From: Sinorhizobium chiapasense
GTDB taxonomy: Bacteria; Pseudomonadota; Alphaproteobacteria; Rhizobiales; Rhizobiaceae
Length of the DNA stretch: 64,000 nt
Reading direction: 5' to 3'
Assembly (NCBI RefSeq): GCF_036488675.1
Contig: NZ_CP133148.1
Span: forward strand, 2,542,001-2,606,000
Below, piece after piece: positions 19,379 through 29,971 of this stretch. The position numbers and the translations under genes are program-made. Position 1 is the first letter of the stretch. Each line of letters opens with the position of its first letter. Under the pieces are notes generated by a model that was given only the letters and a program-made list of their open reading frames with translations, ran no database searches and was not told where the DNA came from.

Positions 19379-19593
19379 CGAATATTCCCGTTCATTCGGC
19401 GGACCGCATCCCGCCAGACCTGCGCGTTTTAGAGCAAGTTGCCTCAAGATCGCAATGTCATGATCAGCAATTCATGCAAATTTGTGGCGGTATGCAGTGC
19501 TTTGCACGTTTTCCACGGATGAAAGCCACCCAATACTTGGCGTGGAAGCATATCTCGGGCCTCAATTCGGCTTCCGGGAATCACGTCGCACAA

Positions 19594-19618
19594 TGAAAAT
19601 GCCGGCCTTTCGGCCGGC
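19594..19618 (-). terminator. Rho-independent terminator of lpxC
   Basis: A perfect 7-bp stem GCCGGCC/GGCCGGC (19601-19607 and 19612-19618) is followed on the minus strand by ATTTTC. It lies 25 bp beyond the lpxC stop, separating lpxC from bamD. Confidence 0.8.
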
Positions 19619-19643
19619 GACTGGAGAAAAACTGACTTTATTG

Positions 19644-20597
19644 TTATGCGGACCAGGGCGCAAAGCCCGGAGCGGCGACGGCGACCATGTCGCGCGAGCG
19701 GGTGCGCTGACGCGGCGTGGCCGTTTCGACGACCTCGTAGGCGGTGGGGTCGCTGAGCAGAGCCTTCAGCGCGTTCGCGTTCATCTTGTGGCCGCCGCGA
19801 TAGGAGCGATAGCAACCGATGAAGGGAGCGCCGGCCAGCGAAAGATCGCCGACGGCGTCGAGGGTCTTGTGGCGGACGAACTCGTCGGCATAGCGCAGCC
19901 CCTCGACATTGACCACGGTGTTGTCGTCCGAGATCACCACCGAGTTTTCGAGCGACGAGCCAAGCGCAAAGCCGCCGGCCCACAGCCGTTCGACGTCGCG
20001 CATGAAGCCGAAGGTGCGTGCCCGCGACAGTTCGCGCTTGAAGACCGAAGGCGTCATATCGCCCTTCCAGGCTTGACGGCCGATCAGCGGGCAGTCGAAG
20101 TCGATCTCCACCTCGAAGCGCATGCCGTCATAGGGCGTGAACTCCGACCAGGAAGCGCCCGAGTCGATGCGCACCGGCTTGATGATGCGGATATAGCGGC
20201 GCTTGACGGCCAGTGCCCTCAGGCCAACCTGTTCGATCGCGTCGATGAAGGGCTCGGAGCTGCCGTCCATGATCGGCATTTCGGCGCCGTGAACCTCGAC
20301 GAGCAGGTTGTCGAGGCCGAGCGCGTAGATTGCTGCCATCACATGTTCGACCGTGGCGATCGACGTCGCCGGCGAGAAGCCGAGAACCGTGCAGAGGTCG
20401 GTGTTGCCGACCTGCGACGAGACGGCCCTGAACTCGGCGACGCGGCCGCCAGCGAGAACGCGCTGGAAAACGATGCCTGCGTCGGCCTCGGCCGGATGGA
20501 AGGTGATCGACACTTCCGTGCCGGAATGGACGCCAATTCCCTTCAGCGTGACCGGGTTCGCAATCGTCGTCTGAAACCCGAGGAGTTCAATTCCCAT
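19644..20597 (-). CDS. lpxC: UDP-3-O-acyl-N-acetylglucosamine deacetylase LpxC
   Basis: This zinc deacetylase catalyses the committed step of lipid A synthesis (317 aa from ATG 20597). The zinc-binding motif region is VEHVMAAIYALGLDNLLVEV, and the second zinc site and catalytic cluster is RYADEFVRHKTLDAVGDLSL with GGHKMNANALKAL near the end. A GTG 18 bp upstream (20615) is an alternative start. Family alignments begin at MGIELLGFQTT. It sits between ftsZ and bamD but is flanked by intrinsic terminators on both sides, implying its own promoter. Confidence 0.95.
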   Translation of the reverse strand: MGIELLGFQTTIANPVTLKGIGVHSGTEVSITFHPAEADAGIVFQRVLAGGRVAEFRAVSSQVGNTDLCTVLGFSPATSIATVEHVMAAIYALGLDNLLVEVHGAEMPIMDGSSEPFIDAIEQVGLRALAVKRRYIRIIKPVRIDSGASWSEFTPYDGMRFEVEIDFDCPLIGRQAWKGDMTPSVFKRELSRARTFGFMRDVERLWAGGFALGSSLENSVVISDDNTVVNVEGLRYADEFVRHKTLDAVGDLSLAGAPFIGCYRSYRGGHKMNANALKALLSDPTAYEVVETATPRQRTRSRDMVAVAAPGFAPWSA

Positions 20598-20952
20598 TCT
20601 CGTCTTCACTTTCACTCGATAAGGCCCTGGCGCTCAATAAGGCCCTTGGCCAAACACACAAAGGATGCACCGATGTTCAAGGCGCAAGTCCGAACCTCGA
20701 GAATCCGCACCTATTGGCCGAACCCTCGACTCTTCGAACTAACAGCGCCCGATCGAATCGTATGCGTCCCCAATTCCGATGCTGAAAATAGGATTTTGGA
20801 GGCACCATTCCAAATCACTGTTCGTTTCGCATTGTTACGCAATTGTCATGTGCGCAACACAAATTGCAAGCCATTGAAATAACAACTAAAATTGAAAAAT
20901 GCCCGGGCGGTCGCCCGGGCATTCGGCAAGGTGAAGGAACAGTCCTTCAAAA
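20598..20952. other. ftsZ-lpxC intergenic region (355 bp)
   Basis: This gap holds the ftsZ terminator (20899-20922) and about 300 bp of comparatively AT-rich sequence (20780-20890) that must carry the lpxC promoter. Repeated AATAAGGCCCT and ATAAGGCCCT segments (about 20618-20646) lie just before lpxC. No gene or recognised operator was seen. Confidence 0.5.
20899..20922 (-). terminator. Rho-independent terminator of ftsZ
   Basis: A perfect 10-bp stem ATGCCCGGGC/GCCCGGGCAT closes a 4-nt loop. On the minus strand it is followed by TTTTTCAATTTT. It lies 31 bp past the ftsZ stop and ends the ddlB-ftsQAZ unit. Confidence 0.9.
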
Positions 20953-22734
20953 TCAGTTCGACTGGCGGCGAAGGAATGCCGGGATTTCGAGCTGATCATC
21001 TTCGTGCGAGCGCGCCTGCGGCGAGACGCGGCCGTGATCGTCAAGCTGACCGCGACGCGGTGCATAAAGGCTCGCTTCCGGCGACAGCGGACGGCGTTGC
21101 TGGGATGCAGCACTCGGTGCTGCCGCCGTCATGTCGGCCGAGACGCCGTGATCGTCATCGTCGCGACGGGAAAGCGAATTGGTGATTCGCTTCAGCAGCC
21201 CCATCGGTCCGCGCTCCTCCTGGTGAGCGGGAGCGGCTTGCGCGCGGTGATCGATCTCAGCCTTCACGACCGGCGGGAAGTCCTCGACCTTCGGCATGCG
21301 CACCGGTTCGGCCTGCTGGCGCATGACCGGAGCCGGCTCGTGTCGGACCGGCTGCGGCTGCATTTGCGGCTGGACCTGTGCCTGCACCGGCATCTCGACC
21401 GGACGCTGCACCGGCGGGGCCTGACGCACTACGGGAGCGGCCTCCACCGGCGCGGCGCCGGCGAAAAGCTTGCTTTGGGGCCGAAAGGCTTCTTCCTGCA
21501 CCTGCTGTACCGGCTGCACCGGCGCGGCAACCTGGGCGCGGGTGGCGATATCGAGTTCGCGTTCCATCTCCGCTTCGCGGATTGCGAGAGCGATCTGATC
21601 GACCGTGTTGTGCTGCTGCACAGGCTGAGCGACCGGCTGCGGCTGCGGTGCCGGCTGCTGGTGGTGGGCGACAGGCTGCGGCTGGGCCGGGATTGCGGCG
21701 GACGGGCGAACGATCGGCTTCGGCGCTACCGGACGAAAGTCAACAGTGCGACCGGCCACCTCCGCAGCCGTGCGATCGATACCGGTTGCAACGACGGAAA
21801 CGCGGATCAGGCCTTCGAGTTCTTCATCGAAGGTGGCGCCAAGGATGATGTTGGCGTCGGGATCCACTTCCTCGCGGATGCGCGTTGCAGCCTCGTCGAC
21901 CTCGAACAGCGTGAGGTCACGACCGCCGGTGATGGAGATGAGCAGGCCCTGAGCGCCCTTCATCGAGGTTTCGTCGAGCAGCGGGTTGGCAATCGCGGCC
22001 TCTGCCGCAGCCATTGCGCGGCCTTCGCCCGATGCTTCGCCGGTGCCCATCATGGCGCGGCCCATCTCGCGCATCACCGAGCGGACGTCGGCGAAGTCGA
22101 GGTTGATAAGGCCTTCCTTGACCATGAGGTCGGTGATGCAGGCGACACCCGAATAGAGGACCTGGTCGGCCATGGCGAAGGCGTCCGCGAAGGTCGTCTT
22201 GTCATTGGCGATGCGGAAAAGGTTCTGGTTCGGGATGACGATCAGCGTGTCGACCGACTTCTGCAGTTCGGCAATACCCTGATCGGCAAGGCGCATGCGG
22301 CGCTGGCCTTCGAAATGGAAGGGCTTGGTGACGACGCCGACGGTGAGGATGCCCTTGTTGCGGGCGGCCTGGGCGACGATCGGAGCCGCGCCTGTGCCGG
22401 TGCCGCCGCCCATGCCGGCGGTAACGAAGCACATATGCGTGCCGTTCAGGTGATCGATGATCTCGTCGATGCACTCTTCGGCGGCTGCGCGGCCGACTTC
22501 CGGCTGCGAGCCGGCGCCGAGACCTTCGGTGACCGCAACACCCATCTGGATGATGCGTTCAGCCTTGGTCATGGTGAGCGCCTGCGCATCGGTGTTGGCG
22601 ACGACAAAGTCGACGCCCTGCAGTCCCGCGGTGATCATGTTGTTGACGGCGTTGCCGCCGCCGCCGCCGACGCCGAAGACCGTGATGCGGGGCTTCAGCT
22701 CGGTAATATCCGGCTTTTGCAAGTTGATGGTCAT
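20953..22734 (-). CDS. ftsZ: Cell division GTPase FtsZ (long-tailed rhizobial form)
   Basis: This tubulin-like GTPase forms the Z ring (593 aa). The GTPase core (about 1-320) has GGGGGNAV (about 23-30), the tubulin signature GGGTGTG (109-115) and the T7 loop with [11 protein letters not shown]. About 260 residues of disordered linker follow, very rich in Gln, Pro, Val and Ala (for example [20 protein letters not shown]). Then comes the conserved C-terminal peptide EIPAFLRRQ, which binds FtsA and other partners. Typical FtsZ is about 380 aa; long tails are known in Caulobacter and rhizobia. The ATG start gives [13 protein letters not shown]. It is the last gene of the ddlB-ftsQAZ unit, 101 bp after ftsA, with a strong terminator. 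No second, short ftsZ is in the window. Confidence 0.97.
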   Translation of the reverse strand: MTINLQKPDITELKPRITVFGVGGGGGNAVNNMITAGLQGVDFVVANTDAQALTMTKAERIIQMGVAVTEGLGAGSQPEVGRAAAEECIDEIIDHLNGTHMCFVTAGMGGGTGTGAAPIVAQAARNKGILTVGVVTKPFHFEGQRRMRLADQGIAELQKSVDTLIVIPNQNLFRIANDKTTFADAFAMADQVLYSGVACITDLMVKEGLINLDFADVRSVMREMGRAMMGTGEASGEGRAMAAAEAAIANPLLDETSMKGAQGLLISITGGRDLTLFEVDEAATRIREEVDPDANIILGATFDEELEGLIRVSVVATGIDRTAAEVAGRTVDFRPVAPKPIVRPSAAIPAQPQPVAHHQQPAPQPQPVAQPVQQHNTVDQIALAIREAEMERELDIATRAQVAAPVQPVQQVQEEAFRPQSKLFAGAAPVEAAPVVRQAPPVQRPVEMPVQAQVQPQMQPQPVRHEPAPVMRQQAEPVRMPKVEDFPPVVKAEIDHRAQAAPAHQEERGPMGLLKRITNSLSRRDDDDHGVSADMTAAAPSAASQQRRPLSPEASLYAPRRGQLDDHGRVSPQARSHEDDQLEIPAFLRRQSN

Positions 22735-22835
22735 ATCACTGTTCCTTCTCGTTTTCTGGCCGCCTTGCCGAGCCGGCCAAATCCTTCAAAACTCAAACAC
22801 CTGTTACGTCCGACGCCCTGCGGCATCGGCGAAGC

Positions 22836-24167
22836 TCAGAAACTCTCTTTCAGCCACTGCCCCATGCGGGCGATACGGCTGTTGCCGCTGCCGAAGGTGG
22901 AGAACATGCCGCCGTGGGCAGCATGGGTCTCGAGATCGGCGACCTGCGGATAGATCATCAGTCCGACTGCCGTGGAGAACGCCGGCCCCTTGGCGGCGGC
23001 CGGCAGGCCGGACACGCCGAGCGGGCGGCCGATGCGGACGTTGCGGGCGAGAATGCGCCGCGCCGCTTCCGGCAGGCCGGTCAGCTGGCTGGCGCCGCCG
23101 GTCAGCACGATGCGCTTGCCGACGATCGGGCTGAAACCGGAGCGCTGGATGCGATCGCGGATGAGCTCAAGCGTCTCCTCGATGCGGGCGCGAACGATGC
23201 GCGAAACCAGCGCCCGCGGCACATGGGTCGGCTGGTCGCGATCGTCCTCGCCGATCGGTGGGACGGAAACGATGTCGCGCTCGTCGGCGCTGTTCGGCAG
23301 CGCCGAACCGTGCACGACCTTCAGCCGCTCGGCATCCTCGATGCGCGTCGAAAGTCCGCGTGCAAGATCGGTGGTGACATGGTGGCCGCCGAGGCTGACG
23401 GCATCGGCGTGAACCAGCTTTCCTTCGGCGAAGACGGAAATCGTCGTCGTGCCGCCACCCATGTCGATGGCCGCGCAGCCAAGCTCCACCTCGTCATCGA
23501 CGAGTGCGGCAAGACCGCTGGCATAGGGTGTCGCAACAATGCCCTCGACCGAGAGATGGGCGCGGTTGACGCAAAGCTCGAGGTTCTTGAGAGCCGCCCG
23601 CTCGACCGTCAGCACGTGCATATCCACGCCAAGGACATCGCCGAACATCGCCAACGGATCGCGGATGCCACGCTCGCCGTCGAGCGAGAAGCCGGTCGGC
23701 AGCGAATGCAGGATCGCCCGGTCGGAGCGCAGCGACTGCTGGCCCGCGGCGGCGAGGACCTTCTTGAGATCGCTCGCATCGACTTCCTGGCCGCCGAGAT
23801 CGATCGTCGCGGTATAGACGTCGCTCTGCAGGCGGCCGGCGGAAACATTGACGATCATGCTGTCGATCGTCAGCCCCGCCATCCGCTCCGCGGCATCGAC
23901 CGCAAGGCGCACGACGCCTTCTGCGGCGTCGAGATCGGCGATGACGCCGTTCTTCACCCCGCGCGACTTCTGATGGCCGATGCCGATGATTTCGATGTTG
24001 TGGGTGCGACCGGGCAGGATCTGGCTCTCGGCGCGCGGCGTCAGCCGGCCGATCATGCAGACGATCTTGGTCGAGCCGATGTCGAGCACCGAGACGACAT
24101 GCGACCGCTTGGAAGACAGCGGCTTCAGACGCGGAAGACCGAAATTGGAAGAACCGAACAAACTCAT
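22836..24167 (-). CDS. ftsA: Cell division protein FtsA
   Basis: This actin-like ATPase tethers FtsZ to the membrane (443 aa). Phosphate-1 motif SVLDIGSTKIVCMIGRL, phosphate-2 region AIDMGGGTTTISVFAEG and the adenosine motif IVLTGGASQLTGLPE are all present, together with the FtsA-specific 1C domain (SRGVKNGVIADLDAAEGVVR). The C-terminus GQWLKESF is the amphipathic membrane-targeting helix. Its ATG overlaps the ftsQ stop codon (ATGA), which signals translational coupling. Confidence 0.97.
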   Translation of the reverse strand: MSLFGSSNFGLPRLKPLSSKRSHVVSVLDIGSTKIVCMIGRLTPRAESQILPGRTHNIEIIGIGHQKSRGVKNGVIADLDAAEGVVRLAVDAAERMAGLTIDSMIVNVSAGRLQSDVYTATIDLGGQEVDASDLKKVLAAAGQQSLRSDRAILHSLPTGFSLDGERGIRDPLAMFGDVLGVDMHVLTVERAALKNLELCVNRAHLSVEGIVATPYASGLAALVDDEVELGCAAIDMGGGTTTISVFAEGKLVHADAVSLGGHHVTTDLARGLSTRIEDAERLKVVHGSALPNSADERDIVSVPPIGEDDRDQPTHVPRALVSRIVRARIEETLELIRDRIQRSGFSPIVGKRIVLTGGASQLTGLPEAARRILARNVRIGRPLGVSGLPAAAKGPAFSTAVGLMIYPQVADLETHAAHGGMFSTFGSGNSRIARMGQWLKESF

Positions 24168-25093
24168 ATCCGCTTCTCCTGGGCTTTCAGCATCTTCTCC
24201 CTCGCCTTCAACGCGACTTCGCGCCGGGCAACTGCTTCCGGCGTCAATTGTACTGTGGTGCGGTCTTCAAGCCTCAGGTCGACAGCGGCGATGTCGCGCT
24301 CGAGAAGCTGATGCTTCTCCTCCATCGCGGAGAGAACCTTCATCGCCCGCGCGATGTCGTCCTCCGGAAGCTTGACGATGATGCCGTTGTCGAGGCGCAG
24401 ATCCCACCGCCTGCTGGAAACGCGCACAAAGGCCTTCACGCGCGAGCGGAACTCCGGCCAGCGGGAGAATTCGTCGTAGAAGCCGGCGGCGGCCGTCTCG
24501 GCATCGCGGCCGACGAACAGCGGCAAGGCGGCGAACTTGTTGTCGCGAAGCGGCGCGATGACGCTGCCGCTGCGCTCGATCAGCGACAGGTCGGAACCGT
24601 GCTGCCAGATGCCGAAGGCCTTGCGCTCCTCGAGGTTCACCTCGATCGTGCCCGGATAGACCTTGCGCACCGTCACGTTCTGCACCCAGGGCAATTCGCT
24701 GATCAGCCTGCGCGCCTCGGCGATATCGAGAGCCACGAGCGACGTCGTGCCATCTAGCCCAAGCTGCTGGAGAATATCGATCTCGGAGGTCTGCTCATTG
24801 CCGGAAACCCGCACGTCCTCGATGGCAAAGCCAGCCGCGGTCGTCGAGGCCTGCGCGAAGTTCTGCGTGTGGCCGCCGAGCGACATGCCGTAAAAGCCCG
24901 TCGCCGCGAAGAAGACTGCAGCCGACAGCGTGCCGGTATGCGCCGGAAAGCGGATCCGGCCCGTACCGAGGCTGACCAGGAAACGGACGATCTTGCGCAA
25001 TGGACGCGGCAGCACGAACGTCTCGTCCGTCTCAGCGGCGACGCCGAGCGGGTGACGCACCCTTCTGCCCCTTCTGCCCCTCAACGCAAACAC
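24164..25093 (-). CDS. ftsQ: Cell division protein FtsQ
   Basis: This bitopic divisome scaffold (309 aa from the chosen start) has a cytoplasmic N-terminal tail, one TM helix ([21 protein letters not shown]) and a periplasmic POTRA domain. The POTRA domain starts at [21 protein letters not shown] and is followed by the beta domain ([20 protein letters not shown]). The start is taken as the GTG at 25093 (MFALRGRRG), because GGAGG stands 7 bp upstream. A GTG 21 bp earlier (25114) is possible but less well placed. It overlaps the end of ddlB and the start of ftsA. Confidence 0.93.
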   Translation of the reverse strand: MFALRGRRGRRVRHPLGVAAETDETFVLPRPLRKIVRFLVSLGTGRIRFPAHTGTLSAAVFFAATGFYGMSLGGHTQNFAQASTTAAGFAIEDVRVSGNEQTSEIDILQQLGLDGTTSLVALDIAEARRLISELPWVQNVTVRKVYPGTIEVNLEERKAFGIWQHGSDLSLIERSGSVIAPLRDNKFAALPLFVGRDAETAAAGFYDEFSRWPEFRSRVKAFVRVSSRRWDLRLDNGIIVKLPEDDIARAMKVLSAMEEKHQLLERDIAAVDLRLEDRTTVQLTPEAVARREVALKAREKMLKAQEKRI

Positions 25094-26007
25094 GATGCGT
25101 CCTCCACCATCCACCTGAGAAACTCACCAAACTGAAGGCCCGCATGCTGCGCCATCTCGGGCACCAGGGAGGTCGGGGTCATACCGGGCTGGGTATTGAT
25201 TTCCAGCCAGATCAACTCGCCTTCGCCAGGACCGCGATCATCGAAGCGGAAGTCGGATCGGCTGACGCCGCGGCAACCGATTGCCTGATGCGCCTTCAAA
25301 GCGAGTGTTTGTATTTTTTGGTAAATATTTGGTGAAATTCGTGCCGGAATGACGTGGCTTGAACCACCTTTTACGTATTTCGAATCATAATCGTAGAAGG
25401 CATGCCCTTGCGGAATGATCTCGGTGACACCAAGCGCGACATCGCCCATGACGCCGCAGGTCAGCTCGCGGCCGGCGATATAGCGCTCGACCATGACACG
25501 ATCGCCGTAGCGCCATTCGCTCGAGGTGATCACCTGCGGCGGATGCGACTGATCCTCCTTGACGATCACGACGCCGAAGCTCGAACCTTCGCGAACCGGC
25601 TTGACCACATAGGGCGGCTTCATCGGGTGCTCGTTGCCGAATGTCCGCCGATCCATGATCAGCGCCTCGGCAACCGGAATGCCTGAGGCCTTGGCGACAT
25701 GTTTGGCTTGCGCCTTGTCCATGGCGAGCGCGGAGGCGAGCACGCCGGAATGCGTATATGGAATCTCGAGATATTCCAGAATACCCTGGATCGTGCCGTC
25801 CTCGCCGAACGGACCATGCAAGGCGTTGAAAGCGACATCCGGGCGAAGATCGGCGAGAACCGCAGCCACGTCGCGACCGACATCCACGCGCGTGACGCGA
25901 TAGCCTTCGGCCTCGAGGGCATCGGCGCATGCAGCCCCGGAAGACAGGCTCACCGGCCTCTCCGAGGAAAATCCGCCCATCAGGACAGCAACATGCCTGC
26001 CGCTCAT
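25081..26007 (-). CDS. ddlB: D-alanine-D-alanine ligase
   Basis: This ATP-grasp enzyme makes the D-Ala-D-Ala dipeptide for peptidoglycan (308 aa). Signature segments are [19 protein letters not shown], the lid stretch [21 protein letters not shown], and the metal-binding end [21 protein letters not shown] (E and N ligands). MSGRHVAV at 26007 follows GGGGG. An ATG at 26037 is less likely. It is the first gene of the ddlB-ftsQ-ftsA-ftsZ unit and overlaps ftsQ. Confidence 0.95.
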   Translation of the reverse strand: MSGRHVAVLMGGFSSERPVSLSSGAACADALEAEGYRVTRVDVGRDVAAVLADLRPDVAFNALHGPFGEDGTIQGILEYLEIPYTHSGVLASALAMDKAQAKHVAKASGIPVAEALIMDRRTFGNEHPMKPPYVVKPVREGSSFGVVIVKEDQSHPPQVITSSEWRYGDRVMVERYIAGRELTCGVMGDVALGVTEIIPQGHAFYDYDSKYVKGGSSHVIPARISPNIYQKIQTLALKAHQAIGCRGVSRSDFRFDDRGPGEGELIWLEINTQPGMTPTSLVPEMAQHAGLQFGEFLRWMVEDASCLR

Positions 26008-26110
26008 CAAAACCCCCAAACAACGCGCCACTATCACAATGCTTGCTTGCGCCTGGCTGATTCCGGCTGCCGAGTCGCCGGCGACCGAACAGGGTCACTA
26101 GAACGGCATT

Positions 26111-26118
26111 ATGGTTAA
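26111..26118 (-). promoter_or_regulatory. CtrA-like half-site upstream of ddlB-ftsQAZ
   Basis: ATGGTTAA on the plus strand reads TTAACCAT on the minus strand, the preferred half-site reported for CtrA in Sinorhizobium and relatives. A second GGTTAAC lies 22 bp away (26134-26140). The site lies 104 bp upstream of the ddlB start. Whether CtrA binds here is inference. Confidence 0.4.
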
Positions 26119-26413
26119 TGAAGTGTTTACTTTGGTTAACTCTTCTCATGAAGAGCATCAGGTTTGGCGCCGGAAACCGCCTGGCGAAACAAGGCATTGA
26201 GGCGGAAAATCAGCGGCTTGCGCGACCGCGTTAAGAAACGGGTGCAGAAGTCGGAAAATAATGGCTTCGGGGCTCCCCAAAGGCGACTGCGCCTTCTGCG
26301 AGGACACCCGCCTCAGCCGTTAAACAGAGCTCAGCCGTTCTTTCAGGCAATTCTTGATGACCGTCTTCTCGCTTCCCTGGGGCACGGCTGACGGCAGCTC
26401 CAAGCAAAGAAAA

Positions 26414-26443
26414 AGGGCCGCGACGGTAACCCGCCGCGGCCCT
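26414..26443 (-). terminator. Rho-independent terminator of the mraZ-murB unit
   Basis: A perfect 9-bp stem AGGGCCGCG/CGCGGCCCT is followed on the minus strand by TTTTTCTTT. It lies 18 bp after the murB stop. It divides the dcw cluster into two transcription units. Confidence 0.9.
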
Positions 26444-26460
26444 CTCCGTTACTGCCCGGC

Positions 26461-27435
26461 TCAGGCGATGCCGCGGCCGAGGAATTCCTTGATCTCGTAG
26501 CCCGGCATGAACTTGCCGACGCGCTTGATCTCCCACTCCAGCTTCACGCCGGAATGCTCCATCACGCGGGAGCGCACCGTTTCGCCGAGATATTCGAGCT
26601 CGTAGCCGGTCGCCTGCCCCGTGTTGATCATGAAGTTGCAATGGAGCGGCGACATCTGCGCGCTACCGATCATCATGCCGCGGCAACCCGCCTCGTCGAT
26701 GAGCTTCCAGGCGGAATGGCCTTCCGGGTTCTTGAAGGTCGAGCCGCCGGTCTTCTCACGGATCGGCTGCACCGTCTCGCGATGCTGGCGCACGGCGTCC
26801 ATGTCGGTGCGGATCTTGTTCTTGTCCTCCGGATAGCCTTCGAAAATCGCATGCGTGAAGATCAGGTCCTTCGCCGCCGCGGTATGGCGATAACCATAGC
26901 CCATGTCGGCATTGCTCAGCACATGCGTGTTGCCCTTGCGGTCGACGGCGTGCACCTCCACGACCCGCTCGCGCGTCTCGCCGCCGTTGGCGCCGGCGTT
27001 CATCCGCAGTGCGCCGCCGATCGAGCCCGGAATGCCGTAGTAGAAATAGAAGCCGCCAATGCCGTGATCGAGCGCCATGGCAGCGATGTTCTTGTCCGGG
27101 CAGATGGCACCCGCCTTGATGCGGTTTTCGCCGACGAGTTCAAGATCGCCAAAGCCCTTGGCCGAAAGCCGGATGACGACACCCGGTATGCCGCCGTCGC
27201 GCACGAGCAGGTTGGAGCCGACGCCGATCACCATCACCGGGACATCCTCCGGCACGAGCTTCAGGAACGTCACGAGATCGTCCGTGTCGTGCGGCTGGAA
27301 CATGAGTTCGGCGAGCCCGCCGGCGCGAAACCAGGTCACGCGGTCCATCGGTGCATCGGGCGTGATGCGTCCGCGGACTGCGCTGACGCCGCTTCCGAGC
27401 GCTTCGAGAAGTTTCTGGCCGTTAACCTGTTTCAT
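26461..27435 (-). CDS. murB: UDP-N-acetylenolpyruvoylglucosamine reductase MurB
   Basis: This FAD enzyme reduces UDP-GlcNAc-enolpyruvate to UDP-MurNAc (324 aa). The FAD-binding motif is [19 protein letters not shown]. The type-II-like core ([20 protein letters not shown]) and [21 protein letters not shown], holding the catalytic Ser and binding residues, are intact. The start [10 protein letters not shown] at 27435 has an AGGA site and lies 2 bp after murC. Last gene before the internal terminator. Confidence 0.96.
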   Translation of the reverse strand: MKQVNGQKLLEALGSGVSAVRGRITPDAPMDRVTWFRAGGLAELMFQPHDTDDLVTFLKLVPEDVPVMVIGVGSNLLVRDGGIPGVVIRLSAKGFGDLELVGENRIKAGAICPDKNIAAMALDHGIGGFYFYYGIPGSIGGALRMNAGANGGETRERVVEVHAVDRKGNTHVLSNADMGYGYRHTAAAKDLIFTHAIFEGYPEDKNKIRTDMDAVRQHRETVQPIREKTGGSTFKNPEGHSAWKLIDEAGCRGMMIGSAQMSPLHCNFMINTGQATGYELEYLGETVRSRVMEHSGVKLEWEIKRVGKFMPGYEIKEFLGRGIA

Positions 27436-27437
27436 GC

Positions 27438-28847
27438 TCAAATTCCTGAAATATTCGCGAGTTCCTTGGGAAGGGCCGCAGCCCAATAGGTAATGCTGCC
27501 AGCCCCCAAGAGAACCACAAAATCGCCCGGCTGCGCAATGTTCGAGACGATCGGCGCGATCGCCTCCTGCCCGGCGACGTTACGCGCGTCGCGATGCCCT
27601 GCCGCCTTGATGCGGTTGACCAGCGCTTCCGAATCCACTCCGTCGATCGCGTCTTCACCCGCGGCGTAAACCGGCGCGATCAGGATCGTGTCGGCATCGT
27701 TGAAGCAGGAGGCGAAGTCCTCGAAAAGGCTCGAGAGACGGCTGTAGCGATGCGGCTGGTGGACGGCGATGATCCGGCCCTGGCAGGCCTCGCGCGCCGC
27801 TCTCAGCACCGCCTTGATCTCGACCGGGTGATGACCGTAGTCGTCGAATATACGCGTGCCGTTCCACTCGCCGGTGAGCGTGAAGCGCCGCTTGACGCCA
27901 CCGAAGGCGGCGAGCCCCTTCGCGATATCCTCCGGCTTGATGCCGAGGCGCTGGGCGACCGCGATGGCGGCCGTGGCATTGGAAACGTTGTGGCGGCCGG
28001 GCATGGGCAGCCGCAGGTCCTTCATCGTGATGACCTGGCCGGTACGGCGGCGGCGGATCTCGATATCGAAGACCGAGGTCGCGCCGTCCATGCGGATATT
28101 GTGATAGCGCACGTCCGCCTGCGGGTTCTCGCCATAGGTGACGACCTTGCGGTCCTCGATCTTGGCGACCATCGCCTGCACCTCGGGGTGGTCTAGGCAG
28201 AGCACGCCGAAACCATAGAACGGCACGTTCTCGACGAACTGCCGGAAGGCAGCGCGCACGGCGTCGAAATTGCCATAGTGGTCGAGGTGTTCGGGGTCGA
28301 TATTGGTGACGACTGCGATGTCGGCGGGCAGCTTCAGGAAGGTGCCGTCCGACTCGTCCGCCTCAACCACCATCCATTCGCCGGCACCCATGCGCGCATT
28401 CGTGCCGTAGGCATTGATGATGCCGCCATTGATGACCGTCGGATCGAGCCCACCCGCATCGAGCAGCGCCGCGATCATCGAAGTCGTCGTCGTCTTGCCG
28501 TGCGTGCCGCCGATCGCGATCGCGTTGCGGAAGCGCATGAGTTCGGCCAGCATTTCGGCGCGCCGCACCACGGGCAGGAACTTTTCGCGCGCAGCAATCA
28601 GTTCGGGATTGTCCTTCTTGATGGCCGTCGAGACGACGACCACCTCGGCGTCACCGAGGTTTTCGGCCTTGTGGCCGACGGAGATCTTGATGCCCTTCTC
28701 GCGAAGTCGCTGCACGTTGGCGCTGTCCGACTGATCCGAACCCTGCACCCGGTGCCCGAGATTGTGCAGCACCTCTGCGATGCCGCTCATGCCGATGCCG
28801 CCGATACCGATGAAATGTACGAGCCCGATCGTCTTCGGCATTTTCAT
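27438..28847 (-). CDS. murC: UDP-N-acetylmuramate-L-alanine ligase MurC
   Basis: This cytoplasmic Mur ligase adds L-Ala to UDP-MurNAc (469 aa). N-terminal Rossmann motif [19 protein letters not shown]-loop [12 protein letters not shown], the central DEPEHLD-type stretch ([12 protein letters not shown]) and the C-terminal [12 protein letters not shown] block are all present. The start ATG overlaps the murG stop (ATGA). A second in-frame ATG 6 bp in is possible. Confidence 0.96.
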   Translation of the reverse strand: MKMPKTIGLVHFIGIGGIGMSGIAEVLHNLGHRVQGSDQSDSANVQRLREKGIKISVGHKAENLGDAEVVVVSTAIKKDNPELIAAREKFLPVVRRAEMLAELMRFRNAIAIGGTHGKTTTTSMIAALLDAGGLDPTVINGGIINAYGTNARMGAGEWMVVEADESDGTFLKLPADIAVVTNIDPEHLDHYGNFDAVRAAFRQFVENVPFYGFGVLCLDHPEVQAMVAKIEDRKVVTYGENPQADVRYHNIRMDGATSVFDIEIRRRRTGQVITMKDLRLPMPGRHNVSNATAAIAVAQRLGIKPEDIAKGLAAFGGVKRRFTLTGEWNGTRIFDDYGHHPVEIKAVLRAAREACQGRIIAVHQPHRYSRLSSLFEDFASCFNDADTILIAPVYAAGEDAIDGVDSEALVNRIKAAGHRDARNVAGQEAIAPIVSNIAQPGDFVVLLGAGSITYWAAALPKELANISGI

Positions 28848-29968
28848 GAGCGTGTTTCCTTGAATTTCTCGACTGTCAAACCGCTGGCAATAGCCTCTAC
28901 GAGGGACGCAAGCAAGCGCGCGGCGTCCGGTTTGCCGGTTTCGCGGGCTCTGGCGGCCATCTGCGCCAAGGACTGTGGATTGTTCATCGCATCGGCGAGG
29001 ATACCCGAAAGCCGTTCGGCGCTGAGCTCGGCCTGCGCGATCACCCGGGCACCGCCCTTGGCCGCGAGTGCGGCCGCATTCGCCGCCTGATCATGATCGA
29101 GCGCATAGGGATAGGGCACGAGGATCGCCGGCCTGCCGATCACCGCAAGCTCGGACACGGTCGATGCGCCCGAGCGGCAGATAACGAGCTGGGCGGCTGC
29201 TATTCGCGCCGCCATGTCGTTGAAGAAGGGAGAGACCTCCGCCGGAACGCCGAGTTTGTCGTAGGCCGCGATAACGCCTTCCCGGTCCTCGGGACGCGCC
29301 TGCTGCGTGACCCGCACCCGCTGGCGCGCGTCGTCGTCGAGACGGCAGACCGCCTGCGGGATCGCCTGCGAGAAATATTGTGCGCCCTGGCTGCCGCCGA
29401 AGACGACCAGATGGAACGGCGCGTCGTTCGAGGAAACCGCATAGGGCATGCCCGCCGCTTCGAGCACGGCCGGACGAACGGGATTGCCGGTGGTCACCGT
29501 TTTCGTCGCGAAAGCCCCGCTGCCCTCGGGAAGAAAGCCTCCGGCGATCGCCTGCACGCGCGAGGCCAGCATCTTGTTGGCCCGCCCCATCACGGCATTC
29601 TGCTCGTGGATCATCGACGGGACACCCATGCCCGTCGCGGCCAGCAGCGGCGGCACCGTCGGGTACCCCCCGAAGCCGATCACCGCCTTGGGCTTCAGGC
29701 GCGCGATCAGCCGGCGCGCAGCCCGCAAGCCGGTCCAGAGTTTCCAGACGGATCGCGCCAGCTTGATCGGGTTCTTCGAGCCGATCGTCGCCGAAGGTAC
29801 AATGTGCATATCGTCGGCCGGAAACCTGCCGGCAAAGCGCTCGGCGCGGCTGTCCGTCACCAGATGCACGGTGTAGCCGGACGCCTTCAGCTCATGCGCC
29901 AGTGCTTCCGCGGGAAAAAGGTGACCGCCGGTGCCGCCGGCGGCAAGGAGAATGATGCCTTTGCTCAT
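28844..29968 (-). CDS. murG: UDP-GlcNAc:lipid I GlcNAc transferase MurG
   Basis: This peripheral inner-membrane GT-B glycosyltransferase makes lipid II (374 aa). The N-terminal Gly-rich loop [15 protein letters not shown], the second G-loop [13 protein letters not shown], the third [12 protein letters not shown] and the donor-binding [25 protein letters not shown] block are present. It starts 3 bp after ftsW and overlaps murC by 4 bp. Confidence 0.96.
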   Translation of the reverse strand: MSKGIILLAAGGTGGHLFPAEALAHELKASGYTVHLVTDSRAERFAGRFPADDMHIVPSATIGSKNPIKLARSVWKLWTGLRAARRLIARLKPKAVIGFGGYPTVPPLLAATGMGVPSMIHEQNAVMGRANKMLASRVQAIAGGFLPEGSGAFATKTVTTGNPVRPAVLEAAGMPYAVSSNDAPFHLVVFGGSQGAQYFSQAIPQAVCRLDDDARQRVRVTQQARPEDREGVIAAYDKLGVPAEVSPFFNDMAARIAAAQLVICRSGASTVSELAVIGRPAILVPYPYALDHDQAANAAALAAKGGARVIAQAELSAERLSGILADAMNNPQSLAQMAARARETGKPDAARLLASLVEAIASGLTVEKFKETRS

Positions 29969-29971
29969 GAC

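Larger units (their letters stand above)
26008..26460. other. murB-ddlB intergenic region (453 bp)
   Basis: This is the only long gap inside the dcw cluster. It contains the murB terminator (26414-26443) and, near 26100-26140, an AT-rich stretch with several TTAA half-sites upstream of ddlB. No gene with coding character was found. The 136-codon minus-strand frame across 26231-26641 is out of frame with murB and lacks domain features. It is the likely promoter region for ddlB-ftsQAZ. Confidence 0.6.

Noticed and set aside
26231..26641. 136-codon minus-strand frame between murB and ddlB
   Set aside because: Contains the murB terminator, overlaps murB out of frame and has no family features.
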